A DNA stretch of 64,000 nucleotides from Nostoc linckia NIES-25 (GTDB lineage Bacteria; Cyanobacteriota; Cyanobacteriia; Cyanobacteriales; Nostocaceae), in the NCBI RefSeq assembly GCF_002368035.1, contig NZ_AP018223.1, forward strand, positions 1,717,764 to 1,781,763, read 5' to 3'. Under the pieces are notes generated by a model, which made no database searches, was not told the DNA's origin, and was given only the letters and a program-made list of their open reading frames with translations. Of this stretch, positions 9,134 to 18,068 are shown one piece after another (positions within the stretch are counted from its first letter, which is position 1; every line of letters starts with the position of its first letter). A program made the position numbers and the translations under genes.

Positions 9134-9454
9134 ATGCATTCGTTAAATCTATTCTGTCACGAATTTGTAGTTGCTGTTTCTTTTGTGGCTTGCATCATTG
9201 GACTGGCGTTACTGTGGGACAGTAAGCAGCACAAAAGTGATATCCAAGAAACAGAGCAGATTCTGTTTAGAATGAGCTTTTCTTATTGGTTGGTTTATTG
9301 TATAGCTTTTGGCATAGAAAAAATAGTTTTACCAGAATGGGAATCTGTGCTGATGAGTTTAAGAATAACTACTGCTCTTTCATATTTCTTAACTTTTTCT
9401 TGCATCGTGAGTCTGCCGCTACACAAATTTGCAGTACGCCGTATCGAGGAATAG
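9134..9454 (+). CDS. Small membrane protein of unknown function
   Basis: 106 residues with three hydrophobic segments: ~8-27 (EFVVAVSFVACIIGLALLW), ~46-66 (MSFSYWLVYCIAFGIEKIVL) and ~75-98 (SLRITTALSYFLTFSCIVSL). GGGGAT lies ~8 bases before the ATG. It overlaps another open frame (8992-9225), which lacks such a start. No family recognised; orphan between repeats, so real but unproven. Confidence 0.45.
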   Translation: MHSLNLFCHEFVVAVSFVACIIGLALLWDSKQHKSDIQETEQILFRMSFSYWLVYCIAFGIEKIVLPEWESVLMSLRITTALSYFLTFSCIVSLPLHKFAVRRIEE

Positions 9455-9539
9455 ATATTAGGATATAAGGGCATAGGGCATGGGGCATTGGGCAAACAGG
9501 GCATGAGTGTGAAGATAACTCATAATGACCAATGACTAA

Positions 9540-9666
9540 TAGACTTCTTACAGAAGTCGGGAAAAGGGGAAGGGGAAAAGGGGAAAGGTTTGGTATTTTC
9601 CCTTTCCCCTTTAACATGCATCCCTTTTCCCACAACAGTGCAAAAAGCACTTTTGCAAGAGGTCTA
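9540..9666. repeat. Family A repeat, copy 2
   Basis: Runs TAGACTTCTTACAGAAGTCG to CTTTTGCAAGAGGTCTA with a purine/pyrimidine core and an ACATGCATCC insert. Flanking ATGACTAA is found on both sides, but this lies in a (CAATGAC)n-type tandem repeat, so a target duplication cannot be proven. Confidence 0.7.
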
Positions 9667-9707
9667 ATGACTAATGACCAATGACCAATGACCAATGACT
9701 AATGACA
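9667..9707. repeat. CAATGAC heptamer STRR
   Basis: ATGACYA/CAATGAC is repeated about five times between family A copy 2 and the DUF2103 stop codon; related units occur at ~9524-9540. Confidence 0.7.
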
Positions 9708-9713
9708 AAATTA

Positions 9714-10034
9714 TCATTTCATAGCGATCGCTATTGCTGCTTCCAATTGTTCTTGGGTCAAAGTAGTTAAAATAAACACTTCTTGTACCGTTTTACCCTG
9801 TCGTGCGATGACTTTATAGCCTCCGCGAATTGGTACTGAGACACGAAGTTGCATTTTTGGGCAATGACCTTTTACCCGCCCAATAACTCCTGGCGTTACA
9901 GTTTGGATGCCATCCTGTTGACACAGACGTTCTAAAATCGGGATCAAACCAGAAATGTGTGTCGAGTGATTCCAGACTAGTCTGGCAGTTTTTTGAGAAG
10001 CTGTCCGGTCAGTATCTGCGGTGGGTTTGCCCAT
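9714..10034 (-). CDS. DUF2103 family predicted metal-binding protein
   Basis: 106 residues. It matches DUF2103 by the pattern ARLVWNHSTHISGLIPILERL (residues ~17-37) and TPGVIGRVKGHCPKMQLRVSVPIRGGYKVIARQG. Conserved His and Cys suggest metal binding. It lies 5 bases after the clpS stop on the same strand, so the two are probably co-transcribed. Biochemical role unknown. Confidence 0.8.
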   Translation of the reverse strand: MGKPTADTDRTASQKTARLVWNHSTHISGLIPILERLCQQDGIQTVTPGVIGRVKGHCPKMQLRVSVPIRGGYKVIARQGKTVQEVFILTTLTQEQLEAAIAIAMK

Positions 10035-10039
10035 GATGA

Positions 10040-10333
10040 TTAAGCTGCTTCTAGGGGTGCCATTGTCAAACCTGCGCGGCGCAGCTGCTGGTGATAAAGT
10101 TCCGCAGGTTCTTGGGGACCAACCCAGACGATCGCTTGACCTTCATAGTGTACCTGATTAGTTAAATCCCAAGCGCGATCGCCGCTCATTCCTGGAATAT
10201 ATTTCATCAAACACTCGGCTACATGTTGGAATGTATTAAAATCGTCGTTTAATACAATCACTTTGTAATTTGGATAAGTCTTAGGGACAACTTGATTAGA
10301 CCGTTCAGGAGCTACAGTTGGTGCTGTGGCCAT
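10040..10333 (-). CDS. clpS: ATP-dependent Clp protease adaptor ClpS
   Basis: Delivers N-degron substrates to ClpA/ClpC-ClpP. The start at 10333 gives 97 residues beginning MATAPTVAPERS. Core motifs are YKVIVLNDDFNTFQHVAECL, where the NDD segment binds the N-degron amino group, and VHYEGQAIVWVG. An in-frame ATG at 10492 would add 53 residues, but these are encoded entirely by a mobile repeat (10345-10469), so I reject that start. DUF2103 follows after 5 bases. Confidence 0.92.
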   Translation of the reverse strand: MATAPTVAPERSNQVVPKTYPNYKVIVLNDDFNTFQHVAECLMKYIPGMSGDRAWDLTNQVHYEGQAIVWVGPQEPAELYHQQLRRAGLTMAPLEAA

Positions 10334-10344
10334 CCCGTAAACAT

Positions 10345-10469
10345 TAGACTTCTTGCAGAAGTCGGGAAAAGGGGAAGGGGAAAGGGGGAAAGGTTTGGTA
10401 TTTTGCCTTTCCCCTTTAACCTTTTCCCTCTTCCCACCTCTTGCAAAAAGCACTTTTGCAAGAGGCCTA
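10345..10469. repeat. Family A repeat, copy 3, abutting clpS
   Basis: TAGACTTCTTGCAGAAGTCG...CTTTTGCAAGAGGCCTA. It ends 11 bases upstream of the clpS ATG, so the clpS leader and probably its promoter region come from the repeat. It is open in the clpS frame and could give an N-terminal extension. Confidence 0.75.
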
Positions 10470-10549
10470 TTCGCTGAAAGTGTCGTAACCATAACAAAGT
10501 AGGGGACAGGATTTTACAAAACTACACTATAAGTAACTAGTTTAGTGCA

Positions 10550-10669
10550 TTGTCTGGGGATTGGGCATTGGGCAAACCCTTCGGGTAGGGAAAAGGTTAA
10601 AGGGACAACGGACAAGGGACAAGGGGCGATCTTTCCTTTCCCCTTTCCCCTTTACCCCTTTCCCAATCC
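10550..10669. repeat. Low-complexity purine/pyrimidine repeat
   Basis: GGGGATTGGGCATTGGGCAAACCC then AAAGGTTAAAGGGAC tracts and a complementary CCTTTCCCC tract, ending at the stop of the giant kinase. It may act as a hairpin 3' of the kinase; low-complexity repeat class. Confidence 0.5.
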
Positions 10670-13600
10670 CTACCGATACAGCCAAACACGCAAAAGTGAG
10701 AGCAATTGCTCGGTATCTACTGGTTTTGTGATATAATCCGATGCTCCTGCTTCAATGCACTTTTCGCGATCGCCTTGCATGGCTTTGGCGGTGAGTGCAA
10801 TAATTGGCAAGGATTGAAAGTGAGCGTTTTGGCGGATTAAACGCGTTGTTTCGTAACCGTCCATTTCTGGCATCATTACGTCCATTAAAACCACATCAAT
10901 ATCTGGTGTAGTTTCTAACAAGGTAATTCCTTCTCTGCCGTTTTCAGCATATAACACCTGGATTTGATAGCGCTCTAACATGCTTGTGAGGGCGAAGATA
11001 TTTCGCATATCGTCGTCTACAATTAGGGCTTTTTTGCCAGCAAGTAAGTAGTCTCTGGAATGGAGTTGTTCGAGGATTTGTCGCTTGGGTTCTGGCAAAT
11101 TTGCTTGGACTCGGTGCAAGAATAAGGCTGTTTCATCTAAAAGACGTTCGGGCGATCGCACATCTTTGATAATGATTGTCTCTGCAATGCGTCTGAGTTC
11201 GGTTTCTTGAGCTTTGCTAATTTCTCTACCCGTGTAAACAATAATTGGCAGAGATTTACCGCTAGGTAACTGCTTGATTTGCTCGATGAGTTCAAACCCA
11301 GTCATGTCTGGTAGTCCTAAATCGAGGACGAGACAATCAAAATGCTGGGTGCGGATGGCCTCTAAGGCTGCGGCACCTGTGGCGACGGCGGTGGTAGCAA
11401 CGTCGCTGTTGCCAATTAACTCGACAATGCTATGGCGTTGGGTGTCGTCGTCTTCTACTACTAGGAGATTTTTTACTTGGCGTTCGACGAAACCTTTAAT
11501 TTTGTCCAACGCTTCCGATATTGTCTGACTAGTTAAGGGTTTTTGCAGATATGCGATCGCTCCTAATTGCAAACCGCGCTGTCTGCCTTCCTCTACGGTC
11601 ATGATGTGTACGGGAATATGACGAGTATTCGGGTCGTGTTTGAGACGATCTAATACAGTCCATCCATCCATTTCGGGCAATCTGATGTCTAGTAAAACGG
11701 CTGAAGGTAGAAATTGCTGGGCTAGCATCAAGCCTGTGGTGCCAGTTTGGGCAGTTATTACCTTAAATCCGTGCTGTTGCGCCATATCTAGAAGGATACG
11801 GGCAAAACTAACGTCATCTTCGACGATTAATAATACGCGATCGCCAGCGCTAATTGTAGTGCGATCGTCATTAATCAGTGGGGAGTGGGGATTGGAGACT
11901 GGGGACTGGGGACTGGGGACTGGGGATTGGGGGTTGGGGACTGGGAGACGGTCTGAAGTAGAGAAGCCCTGAAATATTCTGTCTATTTCCCCGCGTCCTG
12001 TTTCCACGGCTCCGCCTTGTGGTAAATAGAATGTAAAGGTGCTACCTTCACCGGGTTGACTGGCTAATTTGATTTCACCGCCAAACAAACGGGCAATTTC
12101 GCGGCTAATTGATAAGCCTAAGCCTGTGCCGCCGTATTTGCGACTGGTAGAACCATCGGCTTGCTGGAATGCCTCGAATATGACTTTTTGTTTGTCGAGG
12201 GCAATGCCAATACCTGTGTCGCTGACTGAAAAGGCAATGACTAGCTGGGCGCGATTTAAGGTTTCGTGGTCGATACTCCATCCTTGCTTTGCCACTGCAA
12301 CCCGCAACCGGACTTCTCCTTGTTCTGTAAATTTAAAAGCGTTGGAAAGGAGATTTTTCAACACCTGTTGTAAGCGTTTGACATCTGTATAAATGCTCAA
12401 AGGCAATTCCGGAACAAATTCAATTGTGAAACCAAGTCCTTTGCTGTTGGCTATTTGCCGGAAGGTGCGCTCAATTTGGTCGCCCAACTCTACTATAAGC
12501 ATTTGGGTCATTTCAATTGACATGGTTCCAGATTCGATTTTGGCGAGGTCGAGAATGTCGTTAATTAACGCCAATAAATCTGTACCTGCTGAGTAAATTG
12601 TCTGGCTGTATTCGATTTGTTTGTTGCTGAGGTTGCCATCTATGTTATCTGCTAATAGCTTGGCTAAAATTAACAAGCTATTCAACGGTGTCCGCAATTC
12701 GTGGGACATGTTGGCAAGAAACTCTGATTTGTATTTTGAAGAGAGGGCGAGTTGTTCGGCTTTTTCTTCCAAAGACGTTCTGGCTTGTTCGATTTCCCGA
12801 TTTTTGCGCTCGACTTCTTTCTTTTGTTGAGCCAGTAATTCTGCTTTTTCTTCTAATTCGGCGTTGGTTTGTTGGAGTTCCTCTTGCTGTCCTTTGAGTA
12901 AATCTTCTGAGGCTTTGAGTGATTGCGCTTGTTGTTCTAAGCGTTTGTTGGTTTCTCTAAGTTCATTTTGCTGGGTTTGTAGTTCTTCAGCCAATGATTG
13001 CGACTGCTTGAGTAATTCTTCAGTTCGCATGGAAGCGGCAATGGTGTTCAAGACGATCGCTATACTTTCTGTAAGCTGGTCGAAGAATGTCAAGTGGATT
13101 TCGCTAAAGCGGCGGAAAGATGCTAATTCAATGACTGCTGTTACTTGTCCTTCAAACAGAACGGGTAATACTACGGCATTTAAGGGCGTGCCTTCTCCTA
13201 AGCCGGAGGCAATTTTGATATAGTCGTTGGGCACTTCTGTGAGCAGAATTCGCTCTTTTTCTAAGGCGCATTGTCCCACCAAACCTTCACCCATGTAGAA
13301 GCGATTAGCTAGATGTTTGCGTTCCCGATAGGCGTAGCTACTAATTAGTTTCAAAAACGAGCTAGTATTGTCGGCGGCATCCATCAAGTAAAATACGCCG
13401 TGTTGCGCTCCTACTAAGGGTGCGAGTTCTGAGAGAATTAATTTAGATACGGTTTCCAAATCTCGCTGACCTTGGAGCATTCGGGTAAATTTCGCCAGGT
13501 TAGTTTTCAACCAGTCTTGTTCGGTGTTTTTCTGGGTTGTTTCCCGCAGGTTGGCAATCATCTGGTTGATGTTGTCTTTGAGGATGGCAACTTCCCCTAG

Positions 13601-16600
13601 TGCTTCCACGGCGATGGAACGAGTGAGATCGCCTTTAGTTACAGCTGTAGCAACTTCCGCGATCGCTCGCAACTGTGTTGTCAGTGTAGCAGCGAGTTCG
13701 TTCACGTTATCGGTCAAGTCTTTCCAAGTTCCAGCCGCCCCAGGTACTCTGGCTTGACCGCCTAATTTTCCTTCGATTCCCACTTCCCGCGCCACGGTAG
13801 TCACCTGGTTGGCGAAGGTGGCTAGGGTATCAATCATCTCGTTGATGGTTTCTGCCAAAGTTTCTATTTCGCCTTTGGCATCTAACATGAGTTTGCGTTT
13901 CAAGTCGCCGTTCGCAACTGCCGTCACAACCCTCGCAATACCCCGCACCTGTGCCGTTAAGTTCCCCGCCATCGAGTTTACGTTGTCGGTTAAATCTTTC
14001 CAAGTACCTGCAACGCCCTGCACTTGCGCTTGTCCGCCCAACTTTCCTTCGGTTCCCACTTCCCGCGCTACCCGCGTTACTTCCGATGCAAAGGAACTGA
14101 GTTGATCCACCATTGTATTGGTGGTATTCTTCAAGTCCAAAATTTCGCCTTTGGCATCGACGGTAATTTTCTTAGAAAGGTCGCCATTCGCCACCGCCTT
14201 GGTAACTTCGGCGATGTTGCGGACTTGTCCGGTGAGGTTCCCCGCCATTGAGTTTACGTTGTCGGTTAAATCTTTCCAGGTGCCGGCAACTCCTCTGACG
14301 TAGGCTTGTACGCCGAGTTTTCCTTCGGTTCCCACTTCTCTGGCAACCCGCGTGACTTCTGATGCAAAGGAATTAAGTTGATCCACCATTGTGTTGATGG
14401 TAATCTTCAACTCCAGAATTTCACCTTTGACATCAACGGTGATTTTCTTAGAAAGGTCGCCGTTGGCTACCGCCGTTGTCACCTCGGCAATGTTCCGTAC
14501 CTGGGCCGTCAAGCTTCCCGCCATGAAGTTTACACTGTCGGTTAAGTCCTTCCAAGTGCCGGCAACTCCTTTAACTTCGGCTTGTACGCCCAACTTTCCT
14601 TCGGTTCCCACTTCCCGCGCCACCCGCGTTACTTCCGAGGCAAAGGAATTAAGTTGATCCACCATTGTGTTGACGGTGTTTTTCAACTCCAAAATTTCAC
14701 CTTTGACATCGACGGAAATTTTCTTCGAGAGGTCGCCATTTGCTACGGCGGTGGTGACGGCGGCGATGTTTCGCACCTGTGCCGTTAAGCTTCCCGCCAT
14801 GAAGTTCACGCTGTCGGTTAAGTCTTTCCAGGTGCCAGCCACGCCGCGCACGTCTGCTTGTACGCCCAGTTTACCTTCAGAGCCTACTTCCCGTGCAACC
14901 CTTGTAACTTCACTTGCAAAGGAGTTAAGTTGATCAACCATTATATTGATGGTGTTTTTCAACTCTAGAATTTCACCTTTGACAGCTACAGTAATTTTCT
15001 TAGAAAGGTCGCCGTTAGCGATCGCAGTGGCAACTTCCGCAATGTTTCGCACTTGGTCGGTCAAGTTCCCCGCCATTAAGTTTACATTGTCGGTTAAGTC
15101 TTTCCAAGTGCCAGCCACACCCCGCACTTCGGCTTGCACGCCCAATTTACCTTCGGTTCCCACTTCCCTGGCAACCCTTGTGACTTCCGATGCAAAGGAA
15201 CTCAGTTGATCCACCATTGTATTGATGGTGTTTTTCAACTCCAAAATTTCACCCTTCACATCAACGGTGATTTTCTTGGAAAGGTCGCCATTGGCTACAG
15301 CCGTGGTCACGTCGGCAATGTTCCGCACCTGTGCCGTTAAACTCCCTGCCATGAAGTTCACGCTGTCAGTTAAATCTTTCCAAGTGCCAGCCACACCCCG
15401 CACATCTGCTTGCACGCCGAGTTTACCTTCACTGCCCACCTCACGGGCAACTCGTGTGACTTCCGATGCAAAGGAACTCAGTTGATCCACCATGATATTG
15501 ATGGTGTTTTTCAACTCCAGAATTTCGCCTCTGACATCAACGGTGATTTTCTTCGACAGGTCACCGCTGGCGATCGCTGTGGCAACTTCGGCAATATTTC
15601 GCACCTGTCCGGTGAGGTTACCCGCCATTAAGTTAACGTTGTCCGTTAAGTCTTTCCAAGTGCCAGCCACTCCCCGCACTTCTGCTTGTACGCCGAGTTT
15701 TCCTTCGGTTCCCACCTCCCTAGCAACCCGCGTTACTTCCGATGCAAAGGAATTCAATTGATCCACCATCGTATTAATGGTGTTTTTCAACTCCAGAATT
15801 TCGCCCTTCACATCCACAGTGATTTTCTTGGAAAGATCGCCATTTGCCACCGCCGTGGTCACTTCGGCAATATTCCGCACCTGTGCCGTCAAGCTTCCCG
15901 CCATGAAATTCACGCTATCGGTGAGATCCTTCCAGGTACCCGCTACGCCTCGGACTTCTGCTTGACCGCCGAGTTTGCCTTCTGCACCCACTTCTCTAGC
16001 AACCCGCGTTACTTCCGATGCAAAGGAATTGAGTTGATCCACCATGATGTTAACGGTGTTTTTCAACTCCAAAATTTCGCCTTTGACGTTGACTGTAATT
16101 TTCTTCGACAAGTCGCCATTTGCCACTGCTGTTGTCACTTCGGCAATGTTGCGGACTTGGGCGGTTAAATTACCCGCCATTAAGTTAACGTTGTCTGTGA
16201 GATCCTTCCAAGTACCCGCTACTCCTTTAACTTCGGCTTGCACGCCCAACTTACCTTCGGTTCCCACCTCGCGGGCAACTCTGGTGACTTCTGATGCAAA
16301 GGAATTCAATTGATCCACCATTGTGTTAACGGTGTTTTTGAGTTCCAAAATTTCGCCTTTGACATCCACGGTGATTTTTTTGGAGAGGTCGCCGTTGGCG
16401 ATCGCTGTGGCAACTTCCGCAATATTGCGGACTTGCCCGGTAAGATTTCCCGCCATCAAGTTCACATTGTCGGTGAGATCCTTCCAGGTACCAGCCACGC
16501 CGCGCACTTGGGCTTGGACGCCGAGTTTACCTTCTGTGCCCACCTCCCTAGCAACCCTGGTAACTTCCGAGGCAAAGGAACCGAGGCGGTCTACCATCGT

Positions 16601-17041
16601 GTTCACAATATTGGCAGTTTGGAGAAACTCACCTTGCAAAGGTCTGCCTTCAATTTCTGTGGCGATGGTTTGCGATAAATCACCGTTAGCCACAGCCCGA
16701 ATGACGCGGGTTGTTTCTGCTGTGGGTTGGACTAAATCTGTAATTAAAGTGTTGACAGAATCTACACAATCTGACCAGGAACCGCGGACATCTCCTAAAG
16801 AAGCGCGATCGCTAATCTTGCCTTCTTTGCCGACGACATTACCAATTCGCTGAAGCTCCGTCGCCATCCGCTGATTTTGCTCGATTATATCATTGAGCGT
16901 ATCAGCTATTTTCCCAGCTACACCAGTATGGTCTATGGGCATCCGAGTCGAGAAGTCGCCGTGCTTGACAGCTGTCAGCGTTCTAAGTAGCTGATTTAAA
17001 TCGAGATTGTCGCTGTCTCTAGTCAACTGTTCGGTCGCCAT
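10670..17041 (-). CDS. Giant soluble HAMP-array hybrid histidine kinase with GAF and three receivers
   Basis: 2123 residues, no membrane segment, so cytoplasmic. Order: 13 GDxS/T-type HAMP units (residues ~26-1175; units 3-12 are exact 92-residue repeats at 215-1134), GAF (~1195-1335), coiled coil (~1335-1430), HisKA with NMSHELRTPLN (His ~1447), HATPase_c with NLLSNAFKF and GGTGLGLSI, then receivers with phospho-Asp in LLDIRLPEMDG (~1783), VLDLGLPDMTG (~1906) and LMDVMMPEMDG (~2053). The layout resembles soluble Nik1/Os-1-type (group III) kinases with a longer HAMP array. A Pro-rich linker at ~1700-1722 comes from a tandem DNA repeat. Input signal unknown; it is divergent from the CheB/CheR kinase. 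Confidence 0.93.
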   Translation of the reverse strand: MATEQLTRDSDNLDLNQLLRTLTAVKHGDFSTRMPIDHTGVAGKIADTLNDIIEQNQRMATELQRIGNVVGKEGKISDRASLGDVRGSWSDCVDSVNTLITDLVQPTAETTRVIRAVANGDLSQTIATEIEGRPLQGEFLQTANIVNTMVDRLGSFASEVTRVAREVGTEGKLGVQAQVRGVAGTWKDLTDNVNLMAGNLTGQVRNIAEVATAIANGDLSKKITVDVKGEILELKNTVNTMVDQLNSFASEVTRVAREVGTEGKLGVQAEVKGVAGTWKDLTDNVNLMAGNLTAQVRNIAEVTTAVANGDLSKKITVNVKGEILELKNTVNIMVDQLNSFASEVTRVAREVGAEGKLGGQAEVRGVAGTWKDLTDSVNFMAGSLTAQVRNIAEVTTAVANGDLSKKITVDVKGEILELKNTINTMVDQLNSFASEVTRVAREVGTEGKLGVQAEVRGVAGTWKDLTDNVNLMAGNLTGQVRNIAEVATAIASGDLSKKITVDVRGEILELKNTINIMVDQLSSFASEVTRVAREVGSEGKLGVQADVRGVAGTWKDLTDSVNFMAGSLTAQVRNIADVTTAVANGDLSKKITVDVKGEILELKNTINTMVDQLSSFASEVTRVAREVGTEGKLGVQAEVRGVAGTWKDLTDNVNLMAGNLTDQVRNIAEVATAIANGDLSKKITVAVKGEILELKNTINIMVDQLNSFASEVTRVAREVGSEGKLGVQADVRGVAGTWKDLTDSVNFMAGSLTAQVRNIAAVTTAVANGDLSKKISVDVKGEILELKNTVNTMVDQLNSFASEVTRVAREVGTEGKLGVQAEVKGVAGTWKDLTDSVNFMAGSLTAQVRNIAEVTTAVANGDLSKKITVDVKGEILELKITINTMVDQLNSFASEVTRVAREVGTEGKLGVQAYVRGVAGTWKDLTDNVNSMAGNLTGQVRNIAEVTKAVANGDLSKKITVDAKGEILDLKNTTNTMVDQLSSFASEVTRVAREVGTEGKLGGQAQVQGVAGTWKDLTDNVNSMAGNLTAQVRGIARVVTAVANGDLKRKLMLDAKGEIETLAETINEMIDTLATFANQVTTVAREVGIEGKLGGQARVPGAAGTWKDLTDNVNELAATLTTQLRAIAEVATAVTKGDLTRSIAVEALGEVAILKDNINQMIANLRETTQKNTEQDWLKTNLAKFTRMLQGQRDLETVSKLILSELAPLVGAQHGVFYLMDAADNTSSFLKLISSYAYRERKHLANRFYMGEGLVGQCALEKERILLTEVPNDYIKIASGLGEGTPLNAVVLPVLFEGQVTAVIELASFRRFSEIHLTFFDQLTESIAIVLNTIAASMRTEELLKQSQSLAEELQTQQNELRETNKRLEQQAQSLKASEDLLKGQQEELQQTNAELEEKAELLAQQKKEVERKNREIEQARTSLEEKAEQLALSSKYKSEFLANMSHELRTPLNSLLILAKLLADNIDGNLSNKQIEYSQTIYSAGTDLLALINDILDLAKIESGTMSIEMTQMLIVELGDQIERTFRQIANSKGLGFTIEFVPELPLSIYTDVKRLQQVLKNLLSNAFKFTEQGEVRLRVAVAKQGWSIDHETLNRAQLVIAFSVSDTGIGIALDKQKVIFEAFQQADGSTSRKYGGTGLGLSISREIARLFGGEIKLASQPGEGSTFTFYLPQGGAVETGRGEIDRIFQGFSTSDRLPVPNPQSPVPSPQSPVSNPHSPLINDDRTTISAGDRVLLIVEDDVSFARILLDMAQQHGFKVITAQTGTTGLMLAQQFLPSAVLLDIRLPEMDGWTVLDRLKHDPNTRHIPVHIMTVEEGRQRGLQLGAIAYLQKPLTSQTISEALDKIKGFVERQVKNLLVVEDDDTQRHSIVELIGNSDVATTAVATGAAALEAIRTQHFDCLVLDLGLPDMTGFELIEQIKQLPSGKSLPIIVYTGREISKAQETELRRIAETIIIKDVRSPERLLDETALFLHRVQANLPEPKRQILEQLHSRDYLLAGKKALIVDDDMRNIFALTSMLERYQIQVLYAENGREGITLLETTPDIDVVLMDVMMPEMDGYETTRLIRQNAHFQSLPIIALTAKAMQGDREKCIEAGASDYITKPVDTEQLLSLLRVWLYR
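11876..11948. repeat. GGGGACT tandem repeat inside the kinase coding region
   Basis: GGGGACTGGGGACTGGGG-type heptamers, typical of intergenic STRRs, read on the minus strand as PVPNPQSPVPSPQSPV, the linker between the ATPase and first receiver of the giant kinase. The frame is intact. Confidence 0.8.
13640..16399. repeat. Ten tandem 276-bp coding repeats (HAMP array)
   Basis: Units 3-12 of the kinase HAMP array are each exactly 92 codons (276 bases), starting ANGDLSKKIT and carrying TRVAREVG, GVAGTWKDLTD and QVRNIA at fixed offsets. High DNA similarity between units makes the array prone to unequal recombination and misassembly. Confidence 0.9.
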
Positions 17042-17508
17042 AGCCTTATCCTTAAACGTGATTCTTGCAGAATTTGTTGTATTTTTTGCACCCCGTACCT
17101 AGTGTGCCAAGTCAAAAATGCGCTTGTGAGGGCTGGCGAAAGGGAAAAGGTGAAAGAGAAAGCTATTAAAAATCTTTACCCTTTTCTCCCAATCCTTTAC
17201 CCCGCCAAGTTTTCTTGGCGAACTACTAATGACAATACTTTTAGGTAACGTATATCAAAATAGAGAGTAGGGAATAGAAAGTGGATCGAACTATTTGTTA
17301 TGGGTGCGAGTGTCAGCAGTTGATAAAGACCGCTAACTAAATGGTACTGGCGTTTATGTATCTGCCACACCACTTAGCTAATCATAGCTATTCAATCTCT
17401 GTTATGGATAATGAGCAAATATTTTCTGTCGGTGGACTCGCAGAGGTACTAAGCACTGGAGAGCATGATTTATCCCTCTTGTGTCACTTCGGGGAGAAAA
17501 AAATAAAT

Positions 17509-17615
17509 GTAGGTTGGGTTGAACCCAGTGAAACCCAACAATAACAAGGTTTTTGGGTGTTGGGTTACCCTTCGGGAAGCCGCCTCCGGCGTCTACGTTC
17601 CTCAACCCAACCTAC
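17509..17615. repeat. GTAGGTTGGGTT inverted-repeat element
   Basis: Ends GTAGGTTGGGTTGA and CAACCCAACCTAC are inverted repeats; internally GGGTTTCACT... style complementary segments (TGAAACCCAAC / GTTGGGTTACCC). About 107 bases, non-coding, a MITE-like repeat. Confidence 0.7.
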
Positions 17616-17734
17616 GCCTAAATTAATAAAAACTTGACCTGCACCTTTGTTGCATTGCTTTACACCTTTGTTACATCGACAAGCAAAAATTAACCTTCTG
17701 TGTCTTACACAAGAACTCTAAAAGACTTGTGTGT

Positions 17735-17830
17735 ACACGGTAGCACAAAGGGGAGAGGGGCTGGGGGCAAAACCTTCTCACAAAGCAGGTTTCACGTTCA
17801 ATTGACACCAATGGCATCAACTCGCCCCTA
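17735..17830. repeat. Partial family F repeat
   Basis: The right part (TTTCACGTTCAATTGACACCAATGG ... GCCCCTAC, ~17791-17830) matches the right ends of the F elements at 58154-58382 and 61845-62074. The left part is degraded. Confidence 0.5.
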
Positions 17831-18068
17831 CAAAAGCTCGATGTGTTGCAGAGATTGTTGGCATCGGTATGATTTCAAAAACCAAAGCGGATTACTAGAA
17901 TTTGTACGCAAATCCTAATTTTTGGAATAGAAGATTTCTAGTACTTATAGGTATAGTCTTAGCCCTAATAAGTTAAAGCTACGTGAAAACAGTCAAAATA
18001 GAAATATGGTATTTGTTTTAATTAAAAATTAAAAATAAAGCACCCCAAACTATATATTGGTGGACAAC

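Larger units (their letters stand above)
17042..18068. other. Divergent spacer between two giant kinases
   Basis: About 1 kb without a supported gene. It contains low-complexity GGGAAAAGG tracts (~17130-17210), an AGGTTGGGTT inverted-repeat element (17509-17615), a tandem CTTTACACCTTTGTTgCAT-like duplication (~17637-17675) and half of a family F repeat (~17735-17830). The last 150 bases before the CheB/CheR kinase are AT-rich. Confidence 0.5.

Noticed and set aside
8992..9225. 77-codon frame before the small membrane protein
   Set aside because: Overlaps the better-supported frame at 9134, has odd Cys/Phe-rich composition and no ribosome-binding site.
10334..10492. 53-residue N-terminal extension of ClpS
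   Set aside because: It is encoded by a dispersed repeat (10345-10469) that occurs elsewhere without coding function; the conserved protein starts at 10333.
13524..16853. Series of plus-strand open frames spaced 276 bases opposite the HAMP array
   Set aside because: Their spacing equals the repeat unit of the minus-strand kinase and their sequences are low-quality; they are antisense shadows of the tandem coding repeats.
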